A stretch of 64,000 bases of DNA, taken from NCBI RefSeq assembly GCF_037203605.1, contig NZ_JBBDHC010000018.1, positions 1 to 64,000 on the forward strand, given 5' to 3'. A model generated the notes under the pieces. It ran no database searches. It saw only the letters and a program-made list of their open reading frames with translations, and was not told where the DNA came from. This DNA comes from Denitratimonas tolerans. Lineage in GTDB: Bacteria; Pseudomonadota; Gammaproteobacteria; Xanthomonadales; Xanthomonadaceae. The translations under genes were made by a program, and so were the position numbers. Every line of letters starts with the position of its first letter. The stretch's first letter is position 1. Shown here in pieces: positions 53,162 to 61,830 of this stretch.

Positions 53162-53833
53162 ATGACGCAATACGACTCACATTACGGCTTCGACGATGGC
53201 AGCGCCCGCAAGTTCAGCTGGGCCCGCGTGGTCGGCTTTTCCTTCGCGATCGCGCTGCACGTGTCGGCGTTCATGCTGATGCTGACGCCGGCGGCACCGC
53301 CGCAGGCCGCCGATGACGCGCCCGAGACGGTCGAAGTGACTTTCATCGAGCCGCCGCCCCCTCCCCCGCCGCCGCCGCCGCCGCCGCCGGAGCCGCCCAA
53401 GCGCCCGCCGCCCAAGATCATCGAGCGCGCCGCGCCGCCGCCGCCGACGCCGGCCGCGCCGCCGCCCGTCATCCTGGACGATCCCACCCCGATGTCGGTG
53501 CCCGCACCGCCGCCCGCGCCGCCCGCGCCACCCGCCCCGGTGGCCAACTACGGCGCGAGCGAGGACACCAGCTATCGCCGCTATCGCCCGCCGCGCTATC
53601 CGCCGCAGGCGGTACGCCAGCGCCAGGAAGGCGAGGTCGTGCTGCGCGTCCTGGTCGGCACGGACGGCACTCCGACGCAGATCGAAATCGAAAAATCCAG
53701 CCGCTCGCGCCTGCTCGACCGGGCCGCCATGGATGCGGTCCGCGAATGGAAATTCAACCCTGGCATGCGTGACGGCAAGGCCATCCAAAGCTGGGTACTC
53801 GTACCCATTTCGTTCAAGCTCAGTGATCTCTAA
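53162..53833 (+). CDS. tonB: Energy transducer TonB
   Basis: TonB spans the periplasm and couples the proton-motive force, via ExbB-ExbD, to outer-membrane receptors for iron siderophores and other ligands. The 223-residue protein has an N-terminal anchor near residues 22-43, an extreme Pro-rich spacer (PPPPPPPPPPEPPKRPPPK near 63-85) and the C-terminal TonB domain (RYPPQAVRQRQEGEVVLRV, then AVREWKFNPGM). It begins the tonB-exbB-exbD-exbD operon of Xanthomonas order. Confidence 0.93.
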   Translation: MTQYDSHYGFDDGSARKFSWARVVGFSFAIALHVSAFMLMLTPAAPPQAADDAPETVEVTFIEPPPPPPPPPPPPPEPPKRPPPKIIERAAPPPPTPAAPPPVILDDPTPMSVPAPPPAPPAPPAPVANYGASEDTSYRRYRPPRYPPQAVRQRQEGEVVLRVLVGTDGTPTQIEIEKSSRSRLLDRAAMDAVREWKFNPGMRDGKAIQSWVLVPISFKLSDL

Positions 53834-53848
53834 GAAGGGACAGGCGTT

Positions 53849-54673
53849 ATGCAACAAGATGCAGCTTCCACCTCGCCGGCAGACCAGACCGCGGCTTCTG
53901 CTGTCAACTCCGCCGCCCAGGCGCCCGGATTTGCCGGCGCATCGGATGCCGATGCGCTGTCTCAGATGGGTTTCTCCCATCTTTTCCAGGAAATGGTCGC
54001 CAAACCCGGCGAATTCGTGGTGTCCTGGGTGGTGCTCGTCACCCTGGTCGTCATGTCGGTCGGCTCCTGGTATTACACCGTCGTCAATTTCCTGAAGAAC
54101 AGCGTGGTGCGCGCCCGCGCCGAGCGCGTGATCCGCACCTTCTGGGACACGCCCAACCCGGCCGAAGCCATCCGCCTGATGGAAGAACAGCCCAAGAAGG
54201 AGCCGTTCTCCAAGATCGCCCTGGAAGCCGCCCAGGCCGCGCTGCACCACCAGCGCAGCGAGGGCAGCCGCCTGGCCGAATCGCTGAGCCGCTCGGAGTT
54301 CATCGACCGCGCCCTGCGTCAGGCCGTGACCCGCGAAAGCGCGCGCCTGGAAAGCGGCCAGACCTGGCTTGCCACCTCCGGTTCCACCGCGCCGTTCGTC
54401 GGCCTGCTGGGTACGGTGTGGGGCATCTACGGCGCGCTGATCCGCATCGGTGCCACCGGTCAGGCCTCGATCGACGCCGTCGCCGGCCCGGTGGGTGAAG
54501 CCCTGATCATGACCGCGCTGGGTCTGTTCGTCGCCATTCCGGCGGTGATCGCGTTCAACGCCTTCGTCCGGGTCAACAGCCAGACGAACGCGCGCTTCGA
54601 CGCCTTCGCGCACGACCTGCACGACTTCTTCGCCACCGGCGCACGCGTGGGCGACGCCGTGGCCAAGCGCTGA
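53849..54673 (+). CDS. exbB: MotA/TolQ/ExbB proton channel protein
   Basis: The 274-residue protein has three membrane helices: about residues 52-75, 175-195 and 205-225. The MotA/TolQ/ExbB domain is visible in LATSGSTAPFVGLLGTVWGIY and GEALIMTALGLFVAIPAVIAFN. It works as the proton channel of the TonB complex with ExbD. It has a long N-terminus (about 45 Ala/Asp/Ser-rich residues) before the first helix. Located between tonB and two exbD genes. Confidence 0.93.
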   Translation: MQQDAASTSPADQTAASAVNSAAQAPGFAGASDADALSQMGFSHLFQEMVAKPGEFVVSWVVLVTLVVMSVGSWYYTVVNFLKNSVVRARAERVIRTFWDTPNPAEAIRLMEEQPKKEPFSKIALEAAQAALHHQRSEGSRLAESLSRSEFIDRALRQAVTRESARLESGQTWLATSGSTAPFVGLLGTVWGIYGALIRIGATGQASIDAVAGPVGEALIMTALGLFVAIPAVIAFNAFVRVNSQTNARFDAFAHDLHDFFATGARVGDAVAKR

Positions 54674-54708
54674 TCGCGGCGGCCCGGTGACAGGATGGAG
54701 CTGAAGAC

Positions 54709-55125
54709 ATGGGAATGAGCAGCGGCGGTGGCGGTAGCGGTGCGCCGATGGCGGAAATCAACGTCACGCCGCTGGTCGACGTGATGCTGGTGCTGTTGAT
54801 CATCTTCATGATCACGGCACCGCTGATGGCGCACAAGATCCAGATCAAGCTGCCGGAAGCCACGTTGAACGTGAAGCCGGAGGAAACCGGACGCCCCATC
54901 ACGCTGGCGATCAAGGAAGATGGTGAAGTCTTCTGGAACGACGAGCCGATCAGCCAGCAGATGCTGGAGTCCCAGCTCGCCCTGGAAGCCCAGAAGCAGC
55001 CGCAGCCGCGCATCGACATCCGCGCCGACCGGACCACCAAGTACCGCATCGTGCAGAACGTCGTGAAGACCGCCAAGAGCGTGGGCATCGCCAAGGTCGG
55101 CTTCGTGGCGACCAACGAGCACTGA
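54709..55125 (+). CDS. exbD: Biopolymer transporter ExbD (first copy)
   Basis: The 138-residue protein has the single N-terminal helix NVTPLVDVMLVLLIIFMITA with the essential Asp, and a periplasmic ExbD/TolR domain (ITLAIKEDGEVFWNDEPIS onward). It forms with ExbB the stator for TonB. Two exbD copies after exbB match the Xanthomonas layout, in which the second is not equivalent to the first. Confidence 0.92.
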   Translation: MGMSSGGGGSGAPMAEINVTPLVDVMLVLLIIFMITAPLMAHKIQIKLPEATLNVKPEETGRPITLAIKEDGEVFWNDEPISQQMLESQLALEAQKQPQPRIDIRADRTTKYRIVQNVVKTAKSVGIAKVGFVATNEH

Positions 55126-55159
55126 GCCCGGCGCGCGCAGACAGAGACAGGAAACCCCC

Positions 55160-55570
55160 ATGGCCTTCAGCAACTCGGGCAGCAGCAACACGATGGTGTA
55201 CATGAACGTCACGCCGCTCATCGACGTGATGCTCGTGCTGCTGATCATCTTCATGGTCACGGCACCGATGCCGTCCTTCCAGATCCAGATCGACCTGCCG
55301 CAGCCGAGCAAGAACAAGGTCGAGCCGGAAAAGGAGCCGCCGCCGCCGATCCGCCTGCGCATCAGCGACACCGCCGAGCTTTACTGGGACAACAGCCCCT
55401 TGCCCAAGTCGGCGCTGGTGCCCTCGCTCATGGTGGAGGCGTCGCGCGACCCGCAGCCGACCCTGGAGCTGGAGACCAGCCCCGAGGTGCGCTACGAGGT
55501 GCTTGCCGACGTGCTGTCCAAGGCCAAGAACGCCGGCATGATCAAGATCGGATTCGTGGAAACGATGTAA
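55160..55570 (+). CDS. exbD2: Biopolymer transporter ExbD (second copy)
   Basis: The 136-residue second ExbD has the same helix pattern (NVTPLIDVMLVLLIIFMVTA) and a periplasmic region with PPPPIRLRISDTAELYWDNS. It is clearly a paralogue of the gene 34 bp upstream. In Xanthomonas campestris the second ExbD was reported necessary for a subset of functions; here its role is assumed similar. Confidence 0.9.
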   Translation: MAFSNSGSSNTMVYMNVTPLIDVMLVLLIIFMVTAPMPSFQIQIDLPQPSKNKVEPEKEPPPPIRLRISDTAELYWDNSPLPKSALVPSLMVEASRDPQPTLELETSPEVRYEVLADVLSKAKNAGMIKIGFVETM

Positions 55571-55595
55571 CGCCTTGGGCGTGACCGCTTGAACC

Positions 55596-55621
55596 AGAAC
55601 GCCGCCCCCGGGCGGCGTTCT
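55596..55621. terminator. Hairpin after exbD2
   Basis: An 11-bp perfect stem, AGAACGCCGCC and its complement (55596-55606 and 55611-55621), with a CCCG loop, lies 25 bp past exbD2. No long T run follows on the plus strand. Confidence 0.65.
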
Positions 55622-55639
55622 GCCGTGTGGCGAACACCT

Positions 55640-55796
55640 CGTCGGGGGCGTAGCCCTACAACCTGCGAACCGCCTCGGGAGCCGAGCCGCGTTGTCGTCG
55701 CGGCGCCCCACCACCGCAGGTCGGCCCTGCGTGGCCGACGTTGCCGGGCATCGAACAACCCGTCGGGGGCGTAGCCCCGACCTACGAACCGCCTCA
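55640..55796. repeat. Pair of GTCGGGGGCGTAGCCC-type repeats
   Basis: Two near-identical blocks beginning CGTCGGGGGCGTAGCCC and ending AACCGCCTC lie at about 55640-55676 and 55761-55796. Each can pair internally (GGGGGC.../...GCCCC). This is a known-looking intergenic repeat type in xanthomonads; the second copy reaches the pdxJ stop codon. Confidence 0.6.
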
Positions 55797-56549
55797 GGTG
55801 GCCGCCGCCGCGATGGCGGCGAGATACCGACGCACGGTGCGGTCGAGCCCTTCATACAGCGCGTCGTCGATCAGCGCGTGTCCGATCGACACTTCCGCCA
55901 CGCGCGGCACCGCGCGCAGGAACGGCCCGAGATTGGCCTGATCCAGATCGTGCCCCGCATTCACCTCCAGCCCGGCCGCCTGCGCCGCGCGCGCCGTGGC
56001 CGCGCAGGCGGCAAGCGCCGCGGACGCATCGCCGCGCGAAAAGGCGGCGGCATAGGGCCCGGTGTAGATTTCCACCCGCGACACGCCGATCCTGCGGGCT
56101 GCATCGAAGCCCTCGATGCTGCCGGCATCGACGAACACGCTGACCCGTGCCCCGCTCGCGCGCAGGCCGGCGACCAGCGGTGCCAGGCGCGAACAATCGC
56201 GCCCAAGGTCGAAACCGTGATCGGAGGTGATCTGGTCGTCGCCATCGGGCACCAGCGTCGCCTGGTCCGGCCGGACTTCCTCGACCAGCGCGAGGAAGCC
56301 CGGATACTCGCCGCGCGCCGGCGCAAACGGATTGCCTTCCAGGTTGTACTCCACGCCGTCAGTCAGCGCCGCCAGCGCGCGCACGTCGTCCGGACGCACA
56401 TGGCGCAGGTCCGGGCGCGGATGCAGGGTGAGCCCGTGGGCTCCGGCGGCCAGCACGGTACGCGCTGCCCGCACGATGTCGGGCCGCACGCCGCCGCGCG
56501 AATTGCGCAGCACCGCGATCTTGTTGAGGTTCACGCTCAGGCGGGTCAT
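55794..56549 (-). CDS. pdxJ: Pyridoxine 5'-phosphate synthase
   Basis: PdxJ condenses 3-amino-1-hydroxyacetone phosphate with deoxyxylulose phosphate to make pyridoxine 5'-phosphate. The 251-residue TIM barrel shows RLSVNLNKIAVLRNSRGG, LTLHPRPDLRHVRPDDV, EYNLEGNP, LVPDGDDQITSDHGFDL and EVNAGHDLDQANL. ATG 56549 is used because homology starts there. It is convergent with the exbD genes; in Xanthomonas it is reported next to exbD2, so the neighbourhood is conserved although the present orientation should be compared. Confidence 0.95.
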   Translation of the reverse strand: MTRLSVNLNKIAVLRNSRGGVRPDIVRAARTVLAAGAHGLTLHPRPDLRHVRPDDVRALAALTDGVEYNLEGNPFAPARGEYPGFLALVEEVRPDQATLVPDGDDQITSDHGFDLGRDCSRLAPLVAGLRASGARVSVFVDAGSIEGFDAARRIGVSRVEIYTGPYAAAFSRGDASAALAACAATARAAQAAGLEVNAGHDLDQANLGPFLRAVPRVAEVSIGHALIDDALYEGLDRTVRRYLAAIAAAAT

Positions 56550-56648
56550 TGCGGCATTATCCGCGCCCCGTCGCCGGAATTGAACGCCGCGGAACGTACC
56601 GCGCCCGGCACACAGCCGCGCACGCATCCGGGCTAGACTCACGCGCAG

Positions 56649-57851
56649 ATGCCCGCCTTTGCCTACCACGCGCTGGATACCGATGGCCGCAGCCGCAAGG
56701 GCGTGCTGCAGGCCGACACCGCGCGCGCGGCGCGCGCCAGCCTGCGCGAACGCGGCCTCAACGCGCTGGATGTCGCACCCGTCGCCGAGGGCGCGGGAAC
56801 GACGGCGGGCGGTCGCGCGGCACTGTCGGGCGCGCAGCTCGCCACGCTCACCCGCCAGCTTTCCGCCCTGATCGGTTCGGGGTTGCCGATCGACGAAGCC
56901 CTCGATGCCCTGGCCGAAGGCAGCGACGCGCGCAGCCGCGGCCAGCTGGTCGCGCTGCGCGCCCGGGTGATGGAAGGTGCCACCCTTGCCGATGCCATGG
57001 CCGAGTCGCCGGGTACCTTCCCGGTGCTCTATCGCGCCACGCTGGCCGCGGGCGAAGCCTCGGGCCGCCTCGACGGGGTGCTGGCGCGACTGGCCGACTA
57101 CACCGAAAGCCGCCAGGCGCTGCGCGCCAAAGTCATCCTGGCCCTGGCCTATCCGATCCTCCTGACCGGCGTCGCGCTCGCGGTGGTCGCGGGACTGATG
57201 ATCTGGGTCGTGCCGCAGGTCATCAGTGTGTTCGAAAAGGCGCAAGAGGCCCTGCCTTGGGCCACGCGCGTCCTGATCGCGCTGTCGGATGCGGTCGAAC
57301 GCTTCGGCCTCTGGCTGCTGCTGCCGCCGGTGCTCCTCGTGCTGGCGGGTGTCGCGGTGGCGCGGACACCCGCCTGGCGAATGGCGTGGCAGCGCGGCCT
57401 GCTGCGCCTGCCGGTGATCGGCCCGCTGATCCGCGCCACCGACATGGCGCGCTTTTCGCGTACCCTGGCGCTGCTGGTATCGAGCGCGGTGCCCCTGCTC
57501 GACGCACTCCAGATCGCGGCCCAGGTGGTGGGCAACGTCGCGCTGCGCGAGGCGGTGGCGCAGGTCGCGGTGCGGGTGCGCGAAGGCGAGACGCTGGCTC
57601 GCGCCCTGCGCGAAACCGGGCAATTTCCGCCGGTCATGCTGCGGCTCATTGCGAGCGGCGAGAAAAGCGGGCGGCTGGACACCATGCTGTTCGACGCGGC
57701 CGCGCAGCAGGAGCGTGAACTGGATACCGCCCTGGGCGTGGCCACCACGGTGCTTGGCCCGGGCGTGATCCTCCTCGTGGGCGCACTGGTGCTGTTCATC
57801 GTGCTGGCGATCCTGCTGCCGATCTTCTCGCTCAACACCCTGGTGCGATAG
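56649..57851 (+). CDS. gspF: Type II secretion system F family protein (lone gspF)
   Basis: The 400-residue inner-membrane protein has the two-copy T2SSF domain: LTRQLSALIGSGLPIDEALDAL and FSRTLALLVSSAVPLLDALQ, with three membrane helices near 165-190, 215-235 and 375-395. In T2SS and type IV pilus systems it is the central platform protein next to the E ATPase. No other gsp, xps or pil genes lie beside it; it precedes ftsE by 57 bp. It may belong to a T2SS encoded elsewhere or to an unrecognised system. Confidence 0.88.
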   Translation: MPAFAYHALDTDGRSRKGVLQADTARAARASLRERGLNALDVAPVAEGAGTTAGGRAALSGAQLATLTRQLSALIGSGLPIDEALDALAEGSDARSRGQLVALRARVMEGATLADAMAESPGTFPVLYRATLAAGEASGRLDGVLARLADYTESRQALRAKVILALAYPILLTGVALAVVAGLMIWVVPQVISVFEKAQEALPWATRVLIALSDAVERFGLWLLLPPVLLVLAGVAVARTPAWRMAWQRGLLRLPVIGPLIRATDMARFSRTLALLVSSAVPLLDALQIAAQVVGNVALREAVAQVAVRVREGETLARALRETGQFPPVMLRLIASGEKSGRLDTMLFDAAAQQERELDTALGVATTVLGPGVILLVGALVLFIVLAILLPIFSLNTLVR

Positions 57852-57908
57852 CGAACCTGCGGCAGCAATGCTAACGTTTGCCGCACCCCTGATCGGCCGC
57901 CAGAACGC

Positions 57909-58589
57909 ATGACCCTGCTTCGTTTCGAACACGTCAGCAAGCAGTACGCCGGCGGATACGAGGCGCTGAAGGACATCAGCTTCGAGGCCGAGGCCGGCGA
58001 GATGCTGTTCATCACCGGCCATTCCGGTGCCGGGAAAAGCACCCTGCTGCGCCTCATCCACCTGAGCGAGCGTCCGACCCGCGGCGCGGTGCTGGTGGGC
58101 GGACGCAACCTCGCCACGGTCCGCCGCCGCGGCCTGCCGCAGCACCGCCGCCGGGTCGGCGTCGTGTTCCAGGACCACCGCCTGCTGATGGACCGCAGCC
58201 TGTTCGACAACGTCGCGCTGCCGCTGGTCATCGCCGGCACCGCGCGCGCCGAGATCGAGAAGCGCGTGCGGGTGATCCTGGAGCGTGTCGGGCTGGGCGG
58301 ACGCGAACGCGCGCTGCCGATCATGCTGTCCAGCGGCGAGCAGCAGCGCGTCGGCATCGCGCGGGCCGTGGTCGGCCGTCCCGATGTGCTGGTCGCGGAC
58401 GAACCCACCGGCAACCTCGACCCGGACCTCGCCGCCGAGGTCATGGCCCTGTTCACCGAGTTGCCGGCGCAGGGCACCTGCGTGCTGGTGGCCAGCCACG
58501 ACCTCCATCAGGTACGGCGCCTGCGCCGACGCGTGCTGGTGCTCGACCACGGCCACCTGATCGACGATTACCGTCCGGAGGCCGCATGA
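57909..58589 (+). CDS. ftsE: Cell division ATP-binding protein FtsE
   Basis: FtsE with FtsX forms an ABC-like complex at the divisome that activates periplasmic amidase regulators. The 226-residue ATPase has Walker A GHSGAGKSTLLRL, signature LSSGEQQRVGIARAV and Walker B VLVADEPTGNLD. Its stop overlaps the ftsX start (ATGA at 58586-58589). Confidence 0.96.
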   Translation: MTLLRFEHVSKQYAGGYEALKDISFEAEAGEMLFITGHSGAGKSTLLRLIHLSERPTRGAVLVGGRNLATVRRRGLPQHRRRVGVVFQDHRLLMDRSLFDNVALPLVIAGTARAEIEKRVRVILERVGLGGRERALPIMLSSGEQQRVGIARAVVGRPDVLVADEPTGNLDPDLAAEVMALFTELPAQGTCVLVASHDLHQVRRLRRRVLVLDHGHLIDDYRPEAA

Positions 58590-59605
58590 ACGCGCGTACC
58601 GTACGCCGCAGGGCCACACGACGCCTTCCGCAAACGGAGCGCGTCGCGCGTACCGGCGGTGAGGCACGGCGCAGCGCCGCCGAGCGCCTTCGCGCCTGGC
58701 GCGAGCAACACCTCTACGGCCTCTTCTCCAGCATTGGCCGACTCATGCAGCGGCCCTGGGCCACGGCGCTCACGGTCGGCGTGCTGGCGGTGGCGCTGCT
58801 GCTGCCGCTGTGCCTGGCGATCCTGCTGGGCAACGTGGAGCGCCTGTCGGGCAGCTTCCGCGAGGCGCGCGAGGTGAGCCTGTTCCTCGCTCCGGAGGCC
58901 GGCGACCCGGCCGTCGAGGCGCTTTCCCGCACCCTGCGGCAGGATCCGCAGATCGTCGACATCGCGGTGCGCACGCCGGAAGAAGGACTGGCGGAGTTTC
59001 GCCAGATGGCCGATTTCGCCGATGCCCTGGCGCTGCTGGCGGACAATCCCCTGCCCGCCGTGATCGTCGTCACGCCCGCGCCCACGGTCGAGCCGCTGGC
59101 CCTGTCCGAGCGCCTGCGCGCTCTTCCCAGCGTCGACTTCGTGCAGCATGATGCGCAGTGGCGCGCGCGGCTTTCCGCCTGGCTCGACTTCGGCCGGCGG
59201 CTGGCCTGGCTGGCGGCGGCGCTGCTGGGCGTTGGCGTAGTGCTGGTCGTGGGCAATACTGTGCGTCTGGACATTCAGAGCCGGGCGGAGGAGATACAAA
59301 CGGTGCAACTGCTGGGGGCCACCGACGGATTCGTGCGACGACCGTTCCTGTATCTGGGCGCGTGGTACGGCCTGTTTGCCGGATGTCTGGCCCTGATCGT
59401 CGCGGCCGCGGTTCCGGCCATGCTGCAGGGGCCGCTCGGGCAGCTCGTGGAGAGCTATGGCAGCCGCTTCGAGCTGCACGGCCTGGGCGTGCGCACGATG
59501 CTGCTGGCGCTCGTCGGTGCCGTCGCGCTGGGATGGGGCGGTGCCTGGCTTGCCGCCGGCCACCACCTGCGCCGCACGCTTCCCGACGCGGAGGCGCGCT
59601 CGTGA
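58586..59605 (+). CDS. ftsX: Cell division protein FtsX
   Basis: The 339-residue membrane protein has a basic cytoplasmic N-terminus, a first helix (about 52-76), a periplasmic loop of about 120 residues and three C-terminal helices (about 210-235, 258-280 and 305-330), as in FtsX. It lacks ABC-2 permease features. The overlap with ftsE and with the next gene (GTGA at 59602-59605) makes a coupled chain. Confidence 0.95.
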   Translation: MNARTVRRRATRRLPQTERVARTGGEARRSAAERLRAWREQHLYGLFSSIGRLMQRPWATALTVGVLAVALLLPLCLAILLGNVERLSGSFREAREVSLFLAPEAGDPAVEALSRTLRQDPQIVDIAVRTPEEGLAEFRQMADFADALALLADNPLPAVIVVTPAPTVEPLALSERLRALPSVDFVQHDAQWRARLSAWLDFGRRLAWLAAALLGVGVVLVVGNTVRLDIQSRAEEIQTVQLLGATDGFVRRPFLYLGAWYGLFAGCLALIVAAAVPAMLQGPLGQLVESYGSRFELHGLGVRTMLLALVGAVALGWGGAWLAAGHHLRRTLPDAEARS

Positions 59606-60459
59606 GGAGCAGCATCACCCGCCACATCACCAGCGACACGCCGCGCATCCTGATCGTCGACGGCTCGCGCGTGGCGCGCAAGCTGATCGAGCAGGTGCTG
59701 GTCAAGGACGTGCCCGGCGTCACCGTGATCTCCTGCGAAACCGCGGCCGAGGCCAAGGCGGCGGTACAGGAGGGCGTCGTCGACCTGGTCACCACCGCGC
59801 TGCGCCTGCCCGACATGGACGGGCTCGATCTTGCGCACCACATCCGGGAACATGCGCCGCAGGCCTATATCCCGATCATCGTCGTCTCGGGCGATGCGCA
59901 GGAGCGTTTGGTCAACCGCAGCTTCGGTGACGACGTCACCGACTACTTCGACAAGGGCCTCGGATTCTCCGCGCTCTCGGCCTTCATCCAGGGCTACGTG
60001 CGCCCCGAGCCGGAGACCGGCGGCGAGGTGCTGTACGTGGAAGACAGCCGCGTGGTGGCGGTGGCCACCCGCCGCATGATGGAAAAACACGGCTTGACCG
60101 TGACCCATGTGATCAGCGTGGAAGACGCGCTCGCGCACCTGGAAACGGCGCGCGCGCAGGGCCGCATCCCCGGTCCGGACGTGATCCTGACCGATGTCTA
60201 CCTCAAGGGCGGCATGACCGGCAGCGATCTGCTCGAACACGTCCGCGGCGCGCAATACCGCTACGGCAAGGGCCAGCTTCCGATCCTGGTGATGACCGGC
60301 GACGACAATCCCGCCAACCAGAGCGCGCTGCTGCGCGCCGGTGCCAACGACCTGGTGCAAAAGCCCATCGAAGAGCGCCTGCTGATCACCAAGCTGATCT
60401 TCCAGCTGCGCGTGGGGCGGCTGATGCGCGAGCGCATGGCGGCCGCCGCGGCAACGTGA
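59602..60459 (+). CDS. Double-receiver response regulator
   Basis: The 285-residue protein contains two receiver domains and no output domain. In the first (about 14-130) the usual acid pair is weakened (IVDGSR) and the position of the phosphoacceptor is Ala66 (TTALRLPDMDG instead of an Asp), so it is unlikely to be phosphorylated. The second (about 142-275) is intact: E147/D148, D198 (ILTDVYLKGG) and K near 257 (VQKPIEE). A GTG start at 59602 overlaps the ftsX stop. Such dual receivers pass or sink phosphate; its kinase is not adjacent. Confidence 0.85.
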   Translation: MRSSITRHITSDTPRILIVDGSRVARKLIEQVLVKDVPGVTVISCETAAEAKAAVQEGVVDLVTTALRLPDMDGLDLAHHIREHAPQAYIPIIVVSGDAQERLVNRSFGDDVTDYFDKGLGFSALSAFIQGYVRPEPETGGEVLYVEDSRVVAVATRRMMEKHGLTVTHVISVEDALAHLETARAQGRIPGPDVILTDVYLKGGMTGSDLLEHVRGAQYRYGKGQLPILVMTGDDNPANQSALLRAGANDLVQKPIEERLLITKLIFQLRVGRLMRERMAAAAAT

Positions 60460-61193
60460 ACGCGACCGACCGGATCCGGCTCGCCCCGGGCTGGAAGACG
60501 CGGCTGCTTGCGGCCTTCGAGGATCCTTCGATGCAGGCGCTGCGCGCCTTCCTCGTGGCCGAGCGCGCGCGCGGCAAGACCATCCACCCGCCGGCACGGC
60601 GCATCTTCGCGGCGTTCGACGCCACGCCGTTCGAGCAGGTGAAGGTCGTCATCCTCGGACAGGATCCCTACCACGGGCCCGGACAGGCACACGGCCTGTG
60701 CTTTTCCGTGCCGCCCGGCGTGGCGGTGCCGCCCTCGCTCCGGAACATTTTTGCCGAGATCGAGCGCGACCTGCGGATCGCGCCGCCCGCCCACGGCTGC
60801 CTGCTGCCCTGGGCGCGCCAGGGCGTACTCCTTCTCAATGCGGTCCTGACGGTCGAGAACGGCCGCGCCGGATCGCACCAGGGCAAGGGCTGGGAGGCAT
60901 TCACCGATCATGCCATCCGCGCGCTGGCGGAAGAACGCGAGGGGCTGGTGTTCCTGCTCTGGGGCAGCTACGCGCAAAAGAAGGGCCGGTTCATCGATGC
61001 GCATCGCCACCGCGTGCTGCGCGCTCCGCACCCGTCGCCGCTGTCGGCGCACCGCGGCTTCATCGGCTGCGGGCACTTTTCCGCGACAAACCAGTTTCTG
61101 TCGCGCACCGGGCAGGCACCGATCGACTGGCACCTGCCGCCGCGCGCGCAGGTGGAGGCGATGCTTCAGGAACACGGCTCCGCAGCGCCCTGA
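60456..61193 (+). CDS. ung: Uracil-DNA glycosylase
   Basis: Ung removes uracil from DNA, starting base excision repair. The 245-residue family-1 enzyme has GQDPYHG at 68-74 (catalytic Asp70), FLLWGSYAQ and HPSPLSAH at 192-199 (the intercalating Leu loop and active-site His). GTG start at 60456 overlaps the previous stop by four bases (GTGA), so expression is tied to the receiver protein and ftsEX. Confidence 0.96.
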   Translation: MNATDRIRLAPGWKTRLLAAFEDPSMQALRAFLVAERARGKTIHPPARRIFAAFDATPFEQVKVVILGQDPYHGPGQAHGLCFSVPPGVAVPPSLRNIFAEIERDLRIAPPAHGCLLPWARQGVLLLNAVLTVENGRAGSHQGKGWEAFTDHAIRALAEEREGLVFLLWGSYAQKKGRFIDAHRHRVLRAPHPSPLSAHRGFIGCGHFSATNQFLSRTGQAPIDWHLPPRAQVEAMLQEHGSAAP

Positions 61194-61233
61194 GCGCGCG
61201 CCCGTTCCCGCCACCTGTGCCAGACTTGCGTGC

Positions 61234-61830
61234 ATGACTTCCAGCATCTCGTCCTCCCGACCCGAGCATTCGACGGATTGCTCCGATGACCTGCTGACAA
61301 GCCTGGTGAGTACCCTGCACGCCGACCTGCGCCGCATCGCGCGGCGCGAGCGGTTCCGCATGGGCGCAGGCGCGACCCTGTGCACCACCGCCCTGATCAG
61401 CGAAGCCTGGATCAAGCTGCAGCGCGTGCCGGCCTGGCAGAACGAGCAGCATTTCCTGGCCACCGCCGCGCTTGCCATGCGGCAGGTGCTGGTGGGTGAT
61501 GCCGAGCGCCGCGTCGCCGCCAAGCGCAACGCCGGCGTGCCTTCCGTGCCGCTGCACGAGGCACCGGACGCCCCCGACGAATGCGACGAACAGATCCTCC
61601 AGATCAACGACGCGCTGGAGCGCCTGGCCGGACTGAGCCCGCGCCTGGCGCAAGTGGTGGAGTGCCGCTTTTTCGCCGGCTACAGCGAGGACGAGACGGC
61701 GCGGGCACTGGGCATCACCGACCGCACCGTGCGTCGCGACTGGGTCAAGGCGCGGGCCTGGCTGTATCGCGAGCTGGACGAGGACGCGTTCAACGATGCC
61801 GGCGAGGAGCCGGGAGACGTCTCCGAATGA
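61234..61830 (+). CDS. ECF-type RNA polymerase sigma factor
   Basis: The 198-residue protein resembles the small sigma-70 type called Sig-70_X6/TIGR02999: an N-terminal region 2 (SLVSTLHADLRRIARRERFR, LISEAWIKLQRV) and a region 4 helix-turn-helix near the end (LSPRLAQVVECRFFAGYSED, ALGITDRTVRRDWVKARAWL). No anti-sigma factor follows; instead a Ser/Thr kinase gene overlaps its stop (ATGA at 61827-61830). In some bacteria such sigma factors are switched on by phosphorylation by the neighbouring kinase, which fits the arrangement but is not proven here. Confidence 0.87.
   Translation: MTSSISSSRPEHSTDCSDDLLTSLVSTLHADLRRIARRERFRMGAGATLCTTALISEAWIKLQRVPAWQNEQHFLATAALAMRQVLVGDAERRVAAKRNAGVPSVPLHEAPDAPDECDEQILQINDALERLAGLSPRLAQVVECRFFAGYSEDETARALGITDRTVRRDWVKARAWLYRELDEDAFNDAGEEPGDVSE

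Noticed and set aside
55794..58667. 957-codon minus-strand frame covering pdxJ, gspF and ftsE
   Set aside because: Only the first 251 codons from the left end (pdxJ) show family motifs; the remainder is antisense to gspF and ftsE.
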